Assembly: GCA_035048815.1 (NCBI GenBank)
Contig: JAUCBN010000017.1
Coordinates: forward strand, 17,914,936 to 17,978,935
DNA from: Abelmoschus esculentus
Taxonomy: Eukaryota; Streptophyta; Magnoliopsida; Malvales; Malvaceae
DNA: 64,000 bases
Direction: 5' to 3'
Position numbers and translations under genes: made by a program. Position 1 is the first letter of the stretch, and each line of letters starts with the position of its first letter. The notes below the pieces were generated by a model, which saw only the letters and a list, made by a program, of their open reading frames with translations, was not told where the DNA came from and made no database searches. Below, piece by piece: positions 44,560 through 57,368 of the stretch.

Positions 44560-45405
44560 TCTTACGTTTCTAAGGATTTCTATACATACACAATGAGCTA
44601 CGAGTATACATAATATGACACAAAAATGGTAAGGATTTGTGTATGTACACAATTCCTTACAAAATATACACAACGACTTACGAAAACCGTAAGGAAAAAG
44701 ATATGTACACAAATCCTTACCACTTGAAAACATGAGCTAAATGGGGACATCTAAAGGTAAGGATTTGTGTACATACATAATTGTTTACAAATGTACATAA
44801 TATGACACAACAATGGTAAGCATTTGTGTATGTACACAATTCCTTATAAAATATACACAATGACTTACGAAAACCGTAAGGAAAAAGATATGTACACAAA
44901 TCCTTACCACTTGAAACCATGAGCTAAATGGGGACATCCAAGGGTAAGGATTTGTGTACATACACAATTGTTTACAAATGTACATAATATGGCACAATAA
45001 TGGTAAGCATTTGTGTATATATACAATTTCTTACAAAATATACACAACGACTTACAAAAACCGTAAGAAAAAAGGTATGTACACAAATCTTTACCACTTG
45101 AAACCATGAGCTAAAGGGGGACATCCAAGGGTAAGGATTTATGAACATACACAATTGCTTACGAGTAAACATAATATGGCACAATAATGGTAAGCATTTG
45201 TGTATATACACAATTCCTTACAAAATATACACAACGACTTACGAAAACCGTAAGAAAAAAGGTATGTACACAAATTCATACCACTTGAAACCATGAGCTA
45301 AAGGAGGACATCCAAGGGTAAGGATTTGTGTACATACACAATTGCTTACAAATGTACATAATATGGCACAACAATGATAAGCATTCGTGTATATACACAA
45401 ATGTT
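44560..45405. repeat. tandem repeat of about 187 bp, roughly 4.5 copies
   Basis: Units begin near 44560, 44757, 44944, 45131 and 45319 (last one partial). Each has GGTAAGGATTTGTGTACATA, GCATTTGTGTATATACACAA, ACTTACGAAAACCGTAAG, then ACCACTTGAAACCATGAGCT and GGGGACATCCAAGG. Internal shorter repeats of GTAAGGATTTGTGTA-type strings give each unit a substructure. Degenerate material continues back to about 44484. The minus-strand open frames here repeat every 187 bases and are by-products. Confidence 0.93.
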
Positions 45406-46440
45406 CAGCTATATATGAATATTTTTATTCCTATATTTATTATTCGAATAAAATTTGATGTTTTATTTGAATATATTTATTTTAATATTTATTATACGAA
45501 TATTTTTATTCAAATATTTATTATATAAATATTTTTATTCGAATATTTTTATCAAATATTTATTTTATGAATATTTTTATTCATTTATTTATTATTCGAA
45601 TATTTATTAAACAAATATTTTTATTTGTATATTTTTTATTCGAATATTTATTTAACGAATATTTTTGTTCATATATTTTTTTATTTGAATATTTATCGTA
45701 CGAATATTTTTATTCGTATACTTTTTATTCAAATATTTATTATATGAATATTTTTAATCCTATATTTATTACTCTAATATTTATTAAACGGATATTTTTA
45801 TTTGTATATTTTTTATTCGAATATTTATTATATGAATATTTTTAATTTTATATTTATTATTCTAATATTTATTAAATGAATATTTTTATTCATATATTTT
45901 TATTCGAATATTTTTATTTGAATATTTTTATATGAATATTTGTATTCCTATATTTATTATTTTAATATTTATTAAATGAATATTTTTATTCGTATATTTT
46001 TTATTCGAATATTTATTATATGAATATTTGTATTCGAATATTTTTATTTCAATATATATTATATAAATATTTTTATTCGAATATTTATTATACAGATATT
46101 TTATTCGAATATTTTTATTTGAATTTTTATTCAAATATTTTTATTCGATTTTTTATATGAATATTTTTATTAAAATATTTATTATACGAATATTTTTATT
46201 CTAATATTTTTATTCAAATATTTATTATATGAATATTTTTATTTCTATATTTATTATTTGAATATTTATTAAATGAATATTTTTATTCAAATTTTTATTA
46301 TATGAATATTTTTATTCGAATATTTATTATATGAATATATTTTATTCGAATATTTATTATATGAATATTTATTATCTGAATATTTATTATACGAATATTT
46401 TTATTCATGTATTTTTATTCGAATATTTATTATATAGATA
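45406..46440. repeat. degenerate AT-rich tandem array (GAATATTTTTATTC type)
   Basis: About 1 kb of alternating GAATATTTTTATTCGAATAT and TTTATTATATGAATATTT modules. ATTCGAAT is a self-complementary core, so single strands could form many small hairpins. No coding sequence. Confidence 0.92.
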
Positions 46441-48296
46441 TTTTATTTATTAATTTAAAATATATTAATTTATTAATTTAAAATATATTAATTTAAAAGT
46501 TTAGTGACTAATTTACGAGTTTTTGATTTGAGTGACCAAAATAAGTATTCTTAATTAGTTGGATGGCCACTTGTGTAATTTACCCTTTTCTTAATAGTGT
46601 TAACCTGTTGACCTGTTAACTCATTTTAATCTAACGGTCAAAATGGATGGGTTTCATCCAACAGCTATAATTGTTTGGCTGTTTTTTAGTTGTTATTTAA
46701 CAGCCGGTTTTTAGACAAACCCGGAGCCAGGTGTATGAATTTTTTTTTGGAATTTTTTATATACTTTCTATATAAAAAATAAAAATATATAAATATCATT
46801 CTTTTATAAATTAAATAATTATATTTTTATAAATATATAATCTATCAAATACAGTTAACCAAATAGAAAATTTCTAAAAAATACAGTCTTAATAAATGGT
46901 TAAAAATATGATATTATTTTTTATAAAAATTGTAAAAATTTTAATATATATATTTTAATATATATCAAAATTCTTAAAAATATATATATAAATTTTAGTT
47001 TATATTTTTAAAAAAATTTAAAAATAAAATTTTTTATTTATATATTTTTCTTATAAAAATGTAATATCTTGTATGTGAAAGACGAGAAAGTTGAACCGTT
47101 GGATGATGAGAAAATAGTCCCTGAATCCACCCTCAACTTCTAGAGGTTAGCTCCCAAGTCCCAATCCCATAATTGAAGTGTTATAAATACTTAAGGTCTA
47201 ATTTTGTTTTTAGCCTCCCCACTTTGCCGAAATTCCAGATTTAATCCCTCTACTCTCTACTTTGATTTAATGTAATTTACGTATTTATTGTCAAGATAAA
47301 ATCAGTATATATTAATTAAGATAAAACAAAATAAGATTCAAATTCGAATATTTTAAACCTTAATTTCTCTGTGTGTTTATGTACATTTGAAAAGTATTAT
47401 GAATTGAGAGGTAGTCTTCTTGTTCCATTTGTCAACTGTTGGTAATCTAACTTCAGTCCCATTCATCACCCATTTGGTTCATAATCTATTACTTAAATTA
47501 ATTTTTGAAAGGCTCAAATCTTGAATTTGTCCAAAAATAAACAAAATTAAAAAATACATCTAAAATCTGTAATTTATTATCACACTAAATACGTATTCAA
47601 ATCTATAATACCTATTTATTTGATTAAAAAACAATCTCTGTAAACAAACGTGAGACAAATATAAATAAAATTTTATTTTTGGGACGAAGTCAGAATTTGA
47701 GATGTAAGGTAAAATTAAATATTTAAAAATAAAATAAATTCGTAAATAAATTATATTTTAAAAAATTTAAATAAAAAAATCTTGGTATTGCAATAATTTA
47801 CCGAATATGATACTTAAAAATTTTGATATTTTTTTCTTAAAACCTTTTTATATGAACTTACACCATAATTTTATCACTTTCCATGCCTGTAAAACCTATA
47901 GATATAAACCCTAAACCCTAAATCATAAACCATAACGTTTTTGTATACCAACCGGAATATATTGATAATTTTGGAACTAAAGTTGAATATTTTAAGGTAA
48001 TTATATTCATTTTTTAAAATATCATTTTTTTATTTTTCTTAAATTACCGAAATTCAAACGGGAAATTAGCAATTAGTTGACTTGTTGGGTTCCCAATTTG
48101 CATGTAGATTACAATTAGATGTTATTCAATACTTTGACTTTGACTATTTCCTTAGTTTAGAGTAGAAGAATGGGACAACAGGATCACATATCTGCTACAG
48201 TTACTTTTCTGCTACACCAGGATCTCCCATCCATATTCTTGTCCATAGATATATACTTGATCTATTGCTTTGTTCTTAATCAGACTGCTTATTGCC
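46441..48296. other. intergenic DNA upstream of the U-box gene
   Basis: AT-rich DNA. At 46500-46592 a stretch ending GGCCACTTGTGTAATTTACCC looks like a single end of the foldback family at 13483. Around 47905-47930 there are two telomere-like CCCTAAA units. No gene is recognised. Confidence 0.5.
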
Positions 48297-49520
48297 ATGG
48301 AGAAAACAGATTGTCCACTAGATTTCAGATGCCCCATCTCCAGGGAAATCATGAAGGATCCGGTCACCATCATCACCGGAGTCTCCTACGAACGCAAGAA
48401 CATTGAAAAATGGTTCAACGAATACAACAAGAAAACATGTCCAGCCACCATGCAGCCCCTCCACAACTTCGATGTGACTCCAAACCACACTCTCAAGCGT
48501 CTCATCCTGGCCTGGCGTCGAACACTCGTCCCCGATCCGTTGTTGTCGTCTTCTCCGGATCAGCCGTCTAGCAAGCACGCTGAGATGGTCTCCCTCTTCA
48601 GCACCCTTGATTCTTCTCCTTTTAAAGTAACTTCTTTAAAGAAAATTCGGGTGATCGTCCAATGGGGAGATGATATGATGTCTGATTTCGTTCGATCCGG
48701 TGGTGTCGAGGCTGTTGTTCGAATGCTTGTTAGTCAGACCATGGTGGACAACTGTGATCTTGTTAGCTTTCAGTCCTGCGAGGAAGCTCTATGTCTCTTA
48801 CACCTACTACCGTTGTCAAAGGAAGATGAAGCGTTTCGATTATTATCGGAATCTGATCCGATGAAATCGATAGCAATCGTGCTTCAACGTGGAAGTGCCG
48901 AAGCCAGATTTCATGCTATAATCATCTTTAGAAAGATTGGTAAAGCAGGTTTCGATTGGAACCCGTTGGTTGAAGATCGAGGCATGGACCTGTTCAAGTC
49001 ATTGTTAGAACTGGTCTACGATGAGCTATGCAGCAAGGCAAGTTCATATGCTCTTGAGGTTCTATTTGAAATACTAGCATCTTCAAAGAAAAGCCGACTG
49101 AAAGCCATCGAAGCCGGTGCCGTCTGCATCCTCATCGAGCTCTTACCAGACTCTAACCGGTCCAAATGCGAGAAAATGTTGCTTTTGATAAAGTTGTTGT
49201 GTGAATGTCCGGAGGGAAGGATGGCTTTAGTGGATCATGGTTTAGGAATCGCCGTTGTTTCCAAGACATTGTTGCAGGTGTCGAATGCAGCAACGAAACT
49301 TGGGGTGAAGACATTATATTCTGTGTCTAGTTTTCATCCGAAGGAGAGTGTTTTAGATGAAATGCTTATGTACGGAGTCGTGAAGAAGCTGGTGACATTG
49401 TTGCATTTAGAGGGACGATTGTCGACCAAGAAAAGGGTGCTGGACATGTTGAAGTTGCATGGTAATTACTGGAGGCGTCATCCATGTTTCCCCTGTGATT
49501 TAAAGGATTACTTGGGATAA
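48297..49520 (+). CDS. U-box E3 ubiquitin ligase, PUB22/23/24 type
   Basis: One intronless frame of 407 residues beginning at GCCATGG, a good plant start context; the open frame continues upstream without another ATG. The U-box (about residues 8-82) reads FRCPISREIMKDPVTIITGV and YERKNIEKWF, ending TPNHTLKRLILAW. The rest is an ARM-repeat-like helical region with conserved parts such as GAVCILIELLP, CECPEGRMALVDHGLGIAVV and LDMLKLHGNYWRRHPC. In Arabidopsis PUB22, PUB23 and PUB24 dampen immune signalling and PUB22/23 act in drought response, probably at membranes and in the cytosol. Which of the three this represents cannot be told by eye. Confidence 0.93.
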   Translation: MEKTDCPLDFRCPISREIMKDPVTIITGVSYERKNIEKWFNEYNKKTCPATMQPLHNFDVTPNHTLKRLILAWRRTLVPDPLLSSSPDQPSSKHAEMVSLFSTLDSSPFKVTSLKKIRVIVQWGDDMMSDFVRSGGVEAVVRMLVSQTMVDNCDLVSFQSCEEALCLLHLLPLSKEDEAFRLLSESDPMKSIAIVLQRGSAEARFHAIIIFRKIGKAGFDWNPLVEDRGMDLFKSLLELVYDELCSKASSYALEVLFEILASSKKSRLKAIEAGAVCILIELLPDSNRSKCEKMLLLIKLLCECPEGRMALVDHGLGIAVVSKTLLQVSNAATKLGVKTLYSVSSFHPKESVLDEMLMYGVVKKLVTLLHLEGRLSTKKRVLDMLKLHGNYWRRHPCFPCDLKDYLG

Positions 49521-50475
49521 ATGAAACTTCTGATCTGGGATTTGTTCATGGAACAGTGCTTTCTTCTTTTTTTATATCATCAGTCGGTTTGAATCTGTAT
49601 TTTTTATTCTTATAACTATAATTTTTTGTTTGAAAAGATTAAGTTGCAATCATGTAATTTTGGATCCTCCTATATTGAAAACAAGTTATCTTCTGATTGG
49701 GTGGATGAATCCGCAACCCTCCACCGCCCCAAAGCTGAGCGACGCCGACATCTGTGAACACGTTAAAAAAAAGATAGTGTGTCGTTGTCATGTGATGTTG
49801 GTGTATTCAGGTCAACCTCATTTGTTTATTTTTGTTTAACCAATCGCTGAGTTTGGTCATCTTTCTGAATTTGCCGAGTTCAACAGGCCAAGCTTGGGAA
49901 TAAGTAAAGTAAACATTAAAACTCATCAAACGGGTACGGCAGATACAGAGAGGCCTTGTGTTTTTTGTTGACACTGACTTTTTGAGCGTCACAACTCACA
50001 AGGTAGGAAATTATTTATATTTTTTATAATTAAAATTTAGGTGTAAAAATTAACATAATCATTTTATTCTTTATAAAATATTATACATTTTTTTTTGTAT
50101 TATAAGCATTCCAAAGCAGGATCCAACATTATATATAAATCTGCAAGCACCCAGATATAAATCAAAATGGATTGAAATCATATATGACAAGGGTCTCACA
50201 GGATCCAACAGTATAAATATAAACCTTCCTACTGGTTGCAGAGACTAGGTTGTTAACCCCTTAAAGTACAGACATTATACTGCAAAATTAACCTTCCTCA
50301 GGAGAAGTATTGTGGAAGCCATTAACTCCATTCATAGTTCAGCATCGGTGTCGAAACTGTTTGCATGAAGTTTAACAATTAGTAACTTTCCTAAATCCAA
50401 GTCCAAATTGTCTCAACTCACTAAAATAAACAACCATGGATATACCAGGATAACGCATAATGACCTTACCAGTGC
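49521..50475. other. convergent 3' region of the U-box and NIFK-like genes
   Basis: Both neighbours end toward this stretch. It is AT-rich and no gene is recognised. Confidence 0.55.
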
Positions 50476-53004
50476 TTAATCTTCATCAAACTTGATCTTC
50501 TTAGGTGCAGGCTGAACGCTACCCACCTGCAAAATAGCAACCAACACATGTAAGCAACACGATTTGGGAAAATGTCATGATCAAAGAAAGACGATTTTTG
50601 ACGGAGATCATATATGCAAATATGTTTGCAGATTATGAAGATATATCTCAATTACAGTCAAACTACACCCATAGCAATGGTTGCAGTCGCAGCAGAAAAA
50701 GTGGAAGGGCCAGATTAAAATGCCCCCCCTTGACGGAAGGAGCATACAAAGCTAAAACAGCATGAATAGTGTTTCTAGTCAAATGGCACAATAAAGGATG
50801 AAGGACCAATAACCCAGATGCTAGGAGTGAGAATGAAAATGGCACACTGTGGAAAGAAGTTATAACCAACAGCAAGGATATTTTATGCACAGATTAAAGC
50901 CCTAAGCAAGTTACTCTAGTCAAGAACAAAGCCATGTGTGAGTAAACCTATGGTTAAACTCTTCGTGCACAAAGCATACCCTAAGCAAGTGTCGTAATAC
51001 TAAATGTCCATTCACCTTTACTGCATGTGTTGATAAAGACTTGTCAATTTTCAGTGATACGGATTAAAGCAAAGAAAAGACTGAAGCAGATACTTACAAT
51101 TTCAGGGCAATCATAATCAATGCCAGCAGCCTCTATCCTCTTTCTACGCCTCGCATCTTGTTTTAGGATCTTCTCCACCAACTTTTTATGTTCTTCCAAT
51201 GTTCTTACCTGTATAACAAAAAAAAAAAATTAAAAAAAGGACTAACAAATCAACTAGTCATTTACACAAAAATGTGCCAGAGAACTTTCCAATCCTGCTG
51301 ATGATTGATTACCTTATTATGCCGCTGGCGCTCGATTTGCAAATAATCAACCGGTTTGTATTTATAATTGAAACCTCTCCATCTGCATATAAAAGAATAT
51401 ATGATCAATCACCAATTTATCAGAGAAATGCACGGAAAACGGCTGCAACTTCACATACTATTTTAACAAACTACTGAAAATCCCCAGCTTGGCCAGCAAG
51501 GTTTGCAGTAGCAACGGTCCTTATAAACCAAGATACCTTCCAATTCACTAATTTGTTTTTTGGGCCAACCAAAATATATAAATGTAAATTAAAAAATTAC
51601 ATGACACTAGGAACCCACCTACTCACCCTTCATATTGTTCAGAATCTGCAGGAGGGAATATCCAACACAAGTTGCATACACATATTTACTGTGGTAAAAG
51701 TAAATTATTCTTTTTTTCATACAATTAAGTGATTTGTACTCTTTATCCTCTTAGAATATCCGTCCCATCACTCAAACCTCAAGCAAAGACAAACAGGGGT
51801 TAGATGTAATCATTTCCTAGATACACTATCTTGCCGGTAAAGTGGCACACAAGGTTTTATTGCATTATAAATTTGGGGATAACATGCAGTAAATAAAGCA
51901 TAATTCCTAACAAAGCATGCATACTAATATGCAGAATAAAGAATCATTGCTTACAATTTTGGATGAACATGCTCGGGAGGCATAATATGGACTTGCAAAA
52001 GATGCTCAAACAACAGATAATTATGCATACAATCAGCTACAACTTCAGCTACCTGCAGCCAACAAGAATTACTGTCAAAATAACAAGAATCAGGAGAAGC
52101 ATAGATCAGTAGACGTCAAATAACAAACAGCCTCCAACCTGTGGATTCTCGAATTCAATGAAACCAAAATGCTTTGATTTTCCTGTCTGTTAAACACGAA
52201 TGAAAAAAAAAATCAGAAGAAAGTGATTTCTTAGTAATCATATTAATCAAATTGAACGTGAAATATTAGAATTCATAATTTCCAATGAAGAAATATTAGA
52301 ATCAAAAGAAGCAACAACTGTAATATGCAAATGTTATTAAAAAAACAAACAAATGTATATGTAGAGATAGCATCTAAGACACTCATTCTAAGCCATTTTT
52401 CAAAATAAAACTAGAATTCTAGTACCTACAAATAAAAGAAAACACCCCATGCAGTCTATACTTGCAAATATGCTAGAAAAAACAGAAATGTAAAAGAATG
52501 GACAAAATATTGAAGCTGACGGAATTGCTTAAAACCTTTTTATTTCTTGCAATCCTCAATCTCTTAATGGCACCGAACTGCTTAAAATAAGCTGCAAAAA
52601 AAATACCCAGTTAACAAGGAATTTCAAAAAATAAAAACCTTTAAGCAAGCATTCACTCCTTTTATACAAAATTCACTTACCTTCCATTTCTTTCTCATAA
52701 AACCCATGTGGAATTCGACCAATATACAAAACAGTAGCTTTATTTTGTTGGGGTTTGGTTTCTGGAAGCTCACGCAATGAATCGCCTTCTAATGGCTTTA
52801 TCAATAGAGAGAGAGAGAGCATTAAACCCCAATTTAGGGTTACAAAACAATAAAGGAAATAATATCGAAAAAAGATGAAACTTAACTTCTAGCTAAGAAA
52901 CATACCAAGAAATCTGCAGAAGCAGTTTTAGAATCAGAGTTTGGAAACTGAGAAGAAGCCTTCTTTATGGCTTTCTTCGACGCTTTCCTCGCCTTCGTCC
53001 CCAT
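50476..53004 (-). CDS. NIFK-like nucleolar RRM protein
   Basis: Eight exons in coding order: 52906-53004, 52681-52795, 52536-52591, 52139-52186, 51955-52052, 51313-51382, 51098-51208, 50476-50526; 215 residues. The basic N-terminus (MGTKARKASKKAIKKA) suits nucleolar targeting. One RRM spans about 55-131, with RNP2 LYIGRI and RNP1 KHFGFIEF. After it come HIMPPEHVHPKL, KPVDYLQIERQRHNK and a basic helix (KILKQDARRRKRIEAAGIDY), ending PKKIKFDED. This order matches the family of human NIFK/yeast Nop15, ribosome-biogenesis factors for the large subunit. Plant members are usually annotated only as RRM proteins. The candidate exon near 51640 (CAGATTCTGAAC) was not used because it would put a stop in frame. 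Confidence 0.87.
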
Positions 53005-53704
53005 CTACTCAAAACCCTTCGGAGGCTGCTGCTGTATTTGGAAGACAAAAGCTTTATCCTAAAACCCTGCCAGCAAGCAGGAAAAACATGCCTGTATATA
53101 TTCAGGCCAAGTTTCATGGGTCGAGTCTAGTTAAGGTTCAGGCCCATTTACAATTATTGGGCCATAATTTATTGTCCCAACTTTATTTTTCCCGTTCATG
53201 TTTGGATTGAATTAACTTCGGATGGAGCTGTTTCAGATTCGAATAATTAGGTTTTGATTATTTCGGGTTTAATTTTCTTAAATTTGGATTAATTCATAAT
53301 TCATAATGTTTGTTTTTTTATATAAAAAATCATAATGTTTATAAAAGAATCATTACCAAAGACTTACCTATCAAAATTAAGTGTACGACCTGAGTCAATT
53401 CGAATTAGTCAAAGTAAAATAAAACCGGAAGAGAAAAAAAAATTAATAATTAATATATAATGGTACATAATCCCATAACGACAGTGATTATCAAATAATC
53501 CATCTGAAAAAACACAAGGAAACCAAGAATGACAACAAATACAAGCCAAATCTTCCATTGCCTCATTATTTGGCACAGCACTCTTTCCAAACACATTTTA
53601 CAGGAAAAGAAAAGAAAAAAACAAACAAGCACTTACCTATATTTCTCATCAATATACAACACTGAAAACTGAAAGGTCTTCCTTGTAACATGAAGTTGGG
53701 GAAC
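53005..53704. other. spacer between the NIFK-like and IQD genes
   Basis: Promoter side of the NIFK-like gene and 3' side of the IQD gene. A lone open frame at 52941-53210 on the plus strand lies antisense to exon 1 and is not supported. Confidence 0.5.
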
Positions 53705-55675
53705 TCAGGGAAGTCGTTTCATGGAGAGACTGTTCTTCTCGTTGATACAGAACGTTTCACCGTTATATGTAGACCAAAGAGCCTTAGGTAGCATGTTATA
53801 ATCGAAGCAAGTATCGGCAAATCCTAGCCGCTGCCTTGGTGTGCTCATTGACCTTGCCTTTGCTTTTGCAGATTCTGTTGCAGCCATGTAAGTTGGAAAA
53901 ACTGGGGAACTTGGGACGGAACTCTCGTCTCCGGATGGACTCTGCTGCACGCGGCTAAACGATCTTCTCCGAAACAAAAACGGAGAGTTTAACCCGTCTA
54001 GCATGTCTTGTTTTTGCACATTTCTAAAGTGAATATGAGGTAGACCATGTACTTCCCAGGTGCTCGAATTAGAAGCTACATTAGGCTCTAAAATCATCAC
54101 TCTTTGACTTTCCTTTCTATCTCCCTCAGCATTTGCTTCTGCTTCCACAAGGCCGTTCCTTCCGGGTTCGATGTGCACCGATTCATCGAGCATACGAGTA
54201 GTCACTCTCTCCTGAAGGATATGAGATGATTAACACATGCTTTGGTTCAAAAGCCTACACATAATGGCAACAAAGCATCCAAAAACAGAATAAAGTTGAC
54301 TCGAAAACACGATAGAGATGAAACATTACCCGATGAGAATACGAGTATTTCTTCATACGCTCTCGTTTGGCTAAGGCTTCCTTCCTTCTTAAGGACATGA
54401 CTTCAGCGTCTTCTTTAGAAACCGCAATGTCGTTCCAACTTCGACTATAGTCGTTGCGCTGACCACAGCAAAATGTTGAGTGATTGAGCTAAAATGCACA
54501 ATTTAGAACCAGAGATCATACATTGGTAAAAATGCAGCTCGTCATATATGAATGTTTATAGAAAAGGAAGCATCACATGAAATCACATAATCACCAAGTC
54601 CAATGAAATTGATTAGTGTGGCTCATCCCCAACAAACGCATTTACAAGGATAGTAAAAGCTACCTTCCCGATTTAGGATTAGTGTCGGATACAGATATAT
54701 GGCTGGTACACTCTATCCATGTAATGAAGAGTAAAAGAATAGTTAAAAGGAATAGTTTGACTCGAATTATCGAACATACTTTGATAATGTCCTTGGCCTG
54801 CAACTCATCTTTGTGTATGAGGCTCTGGTTTATCCTGGTGTCTGGACAAATACCTTTTGTTGTAGAAATGCACTTGTCCTTCATCTCTGGGTACATTTTT
54901 GTACCAGATTGCAAGCACTTCATATTTTCCACTGCTCGACGTCTCACGACTTCGCCACGGATAATGGCTTGGAGTTTCACCAGTCCCCTGAGTGCCCATA
55001 GTGCTTTCTTTGCCTGTTCAACAACAATCATATCAGTCCAAATTGAAGAACATAAAGGAAATGTACATCTAGAAGGGTTTACTCTGTAGATATCCTGGAA
55101 CTGTACATCGAATTTTCGATATGAAAACGAATACAACAATCCCCGCAATCAAATTCAACATGATCAATGAAGTGATTTTTTCATAACAAAGGAGCATGGA
55201 TTTCAAAGGTAAGCTTACTTACCAAATATGCCCGGAAAGCAGCTTGGATCTTAATAGCAGCTCGGTTCCTATCCTTTGTCGTGAAATGACGGAAAGATTT
55301 AGAGGATCCCGCAAGACGGACGACCTCAGCCGCGGCCTGTGCAGCAGCAACCGCAGCCTCAGCTGCAGCGGCTGTCGCAATGGCAACAGTCAAAGCATGC
55401 TTTCTTTGCTCCTCCGTTGCTTGACACAATGATTTCTGCGGCGGAGGCGGCAGTGCAGGGTGGTAGTGCTTGAGCTTCAATCTTCCAAAAATCCATCTCC
55501 ACCTCTTTGATCTCTGAAAAACAAAACACAACCGTATTTCAACAGCAAAGAACTTAAAAAGAGAACCAGAAACATGAGAAATAAGTATCCGTAAATGAAC
55601 CTTTTCAGCTTTGGGTTTCGCATCAGAAGTGAAAATCTTCTTCGCCCAACTAAACCAACTCCTTTTCTTCCCCAT
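53705..55675 (-). CDS. IQ67-domain (IQD) calmodulin-binding protein
   Basis: Five exons in coding order: 55601-55675, 55223-55513, 54780-55013, 54330-54458, 53705-54211; 411 residues. IQD proteins bind calmodulin and microtubules or membranes and shape cells. The N-terminus MGKKRSWFSWAKKIF is the usual basic start, followed by WRWIFGRLKL. The IQ67 region at about 108-155 contains AAIKIQAAFRAYLAKKALWA and LRGLVKLQAIIRG, with the exon 2/3 junction inside it at the family-typical place. An Ala-rich helix (IATAAAAEAAVAAAQAAAE) precedes it. The C-terminus has the DUF4005-like end PRQRLGFADT. It most resembles the IQD11-14 group. The plus-strand open frame at 54616-55089 is only its antisense. Confidence 0.92.
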
Positions 55676-57187
55676 TGAAAGAATTCATGGAAGCATTCTA
55701 ACCCAATCTTATCTTCAAAAAATTCTAGGAAAAGTTGGAAACTTTAAATGAAATCCAAAGCATCTTGTAAATAAGAACACACATATATACCATACACCCA
55801 GAATGTATAAAGAATCCTACTTCTCCATCAGAACAAAGCATCAGCAAAAACAGACCTGCATTAAATTCTTTGTTTCATAATATCGACATGAGTGAATAAA
55901 AAACCACAAGGACAACTATGTGCATGTCTGGTGATGATGATGTTGGTCATTGCTCTTGACTATATAAATTGATTTTGTTGAAGCTAAATCATTTCCAATG
56001 TCTATTTCCCATGGAATATGACGTTTAAAGAGCAAAGGGAGTGACTGTGTTTTCCCTTTCTAATCCCAACTCTCGCCATCATCTCTTCAAATGTCTGTTG
56101 CCCATGGAATTGACAGGCATGTCCTTCCCCTCACATGCTTTCACTTTCTTCATGGAAACTTCAGCACATTGGCCCATCACCTTTCGCTTTTGATGACTGA
56201 TGAACCGACCCCATGGGCATGGGATTCCCATCTGCCGGCCTGCTGCCATTCCCATCCTTTCTAAACTCACCCCAACTTTTTTCATTTTACTTTATATTTT
56301 TGTTAAATTTTTCATTGTGCTTGATTCACTCCTTTAGCTAATCAGGATACAGATTTCCAAGACGATTCTGAGATACAAATTCTAATGGAAGTAATCATGT
56401 TTTTTAGTTATGAGGCTTAAAAATGCAGATTGTTTCTTTCTTTTACCCTGTTATCAACTTAAAATATTATATGTTAGTAATAATTTTAATTATAATTTAT
56501 TTTATTTTAAACTTTAAATCTTAAAATACACTAAATTTAATTTGTTAGGGTGAGAACGTAAGGTACAACATTTTTTATTCTCTCCGTCAAAACTAACGAT
56601 AGGGGGTAAATCGTTTACCTTTTTTTCATGCCTTCATTTATGTTTTCACTTCAAATTAGAATGTTTAGGGTTTTAGCTAGAGGTTTTGATTAAGGTATAG
56701 AAAATTAAGGGTAGAGTATATTTTTTGATATAAGGTTTAGGGTCTAGGATATAAAAAATAAAAATTAGGGTTTAAATTTTATTTTTTAATAAATTTTTAA
56801 AGAAAACATAAAAAGAGGTAAAAAAGAGTCAGAAAATTTTTACTCCTAATGTACGTATAGTTTAATTATTTAATACATATCATTATTTAATGATAATAAA
56901 TTAATATAAATTATTCTTCTGAGGTCAAAAGAGGAAACATTGAAAAACTTTGTACCAGTCGAGTGACCAAATATAAATGAAACGGTCCACGAAAACAAAT
57001 CAATTAGTGAGACTTTTTCCCTAATCAATTGCTCTGAGTTGTACTGCTCTGTGCCTAAATTCTGATGCAGCCATGAACATGGAAGAATGAATGAATTATG
57101 TGTTTGCCATCATTTTCTCCTTTTTTTTAAAACAAATCAAATGATGATCAACAATGAATACAAAAGCCACTTGCTAAAATCAATGCA
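55676..57187. other. intergenic DNA upstream of IQD
   Basis: Likely IQD leader and promoter, then AT-rich DNA. At 56660-56775 several TTTAGGGT-like strings occur. No gene is recognised. Confidence 0.5.
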
Positions 57188-57195
57188 CCATTGAG

Positions 57196-57360
57196 TAAAG
57201 GTGTTTAAAACTGATTTTAATGGGTAATAGACAGTCTAATAAATTTAATATCAATATTATATATTATATTTTATGTTTTTATATTTTTTATTTTTTTTAA
57301 CTTGTATTATGAGTTTATTAAGTCATTAGGTACCTATTGAGCCGATTTTGAACACCCCTA
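57196..57360. mobile_element. 165-bp hAT-like MITE
   Basis: Starts TAAAGGTGTTTAAAACTG and ends GATTTTGAACACCCCTA (complement TAGGGGTGTTCAAAATC). Flanks are CCATTGAG (57188-57195) and CCATTTAG (57361-57368), an 8-bp duplication with one mismatch. No coding content. Confidence 0.75.
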
Positions 57361-57368
57361 CCATTTAG

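Noticed and set aside
44485..45211. Series of minus-strand open frames with similar proteins (MVSSGKDLCTYLF type)
   Set aside because: They recur every 187 bases with the tandem repeat and have no start context or homologue; they are by-products of the repeat.
44560..45405. CRISPR-like array
   Set aside because: Units are 187 bp, directly abutting, without unique spacers, and in a plant nuclear genome.
47905..47930. Interstitial telomere block
   Set aside because: Only two CCCTAAA units; too short to be more than a telo-box-like motif or chance in AT-rich DNA.
51640..51655. Extra exon of the NIFK-like gene
   Set aside because: Although TGCAG and GGTGAG flank it, including it would create an in-frame stop; skipping it joins exons 5 and 6 perfectly (Leu-Trp-Arg-Gly).
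54616..55089. 157-codon plus-strand open frame
   Set aside because: It is antisense to exon 3 and intron 3 of the IQD gene and has no recognisable motif.
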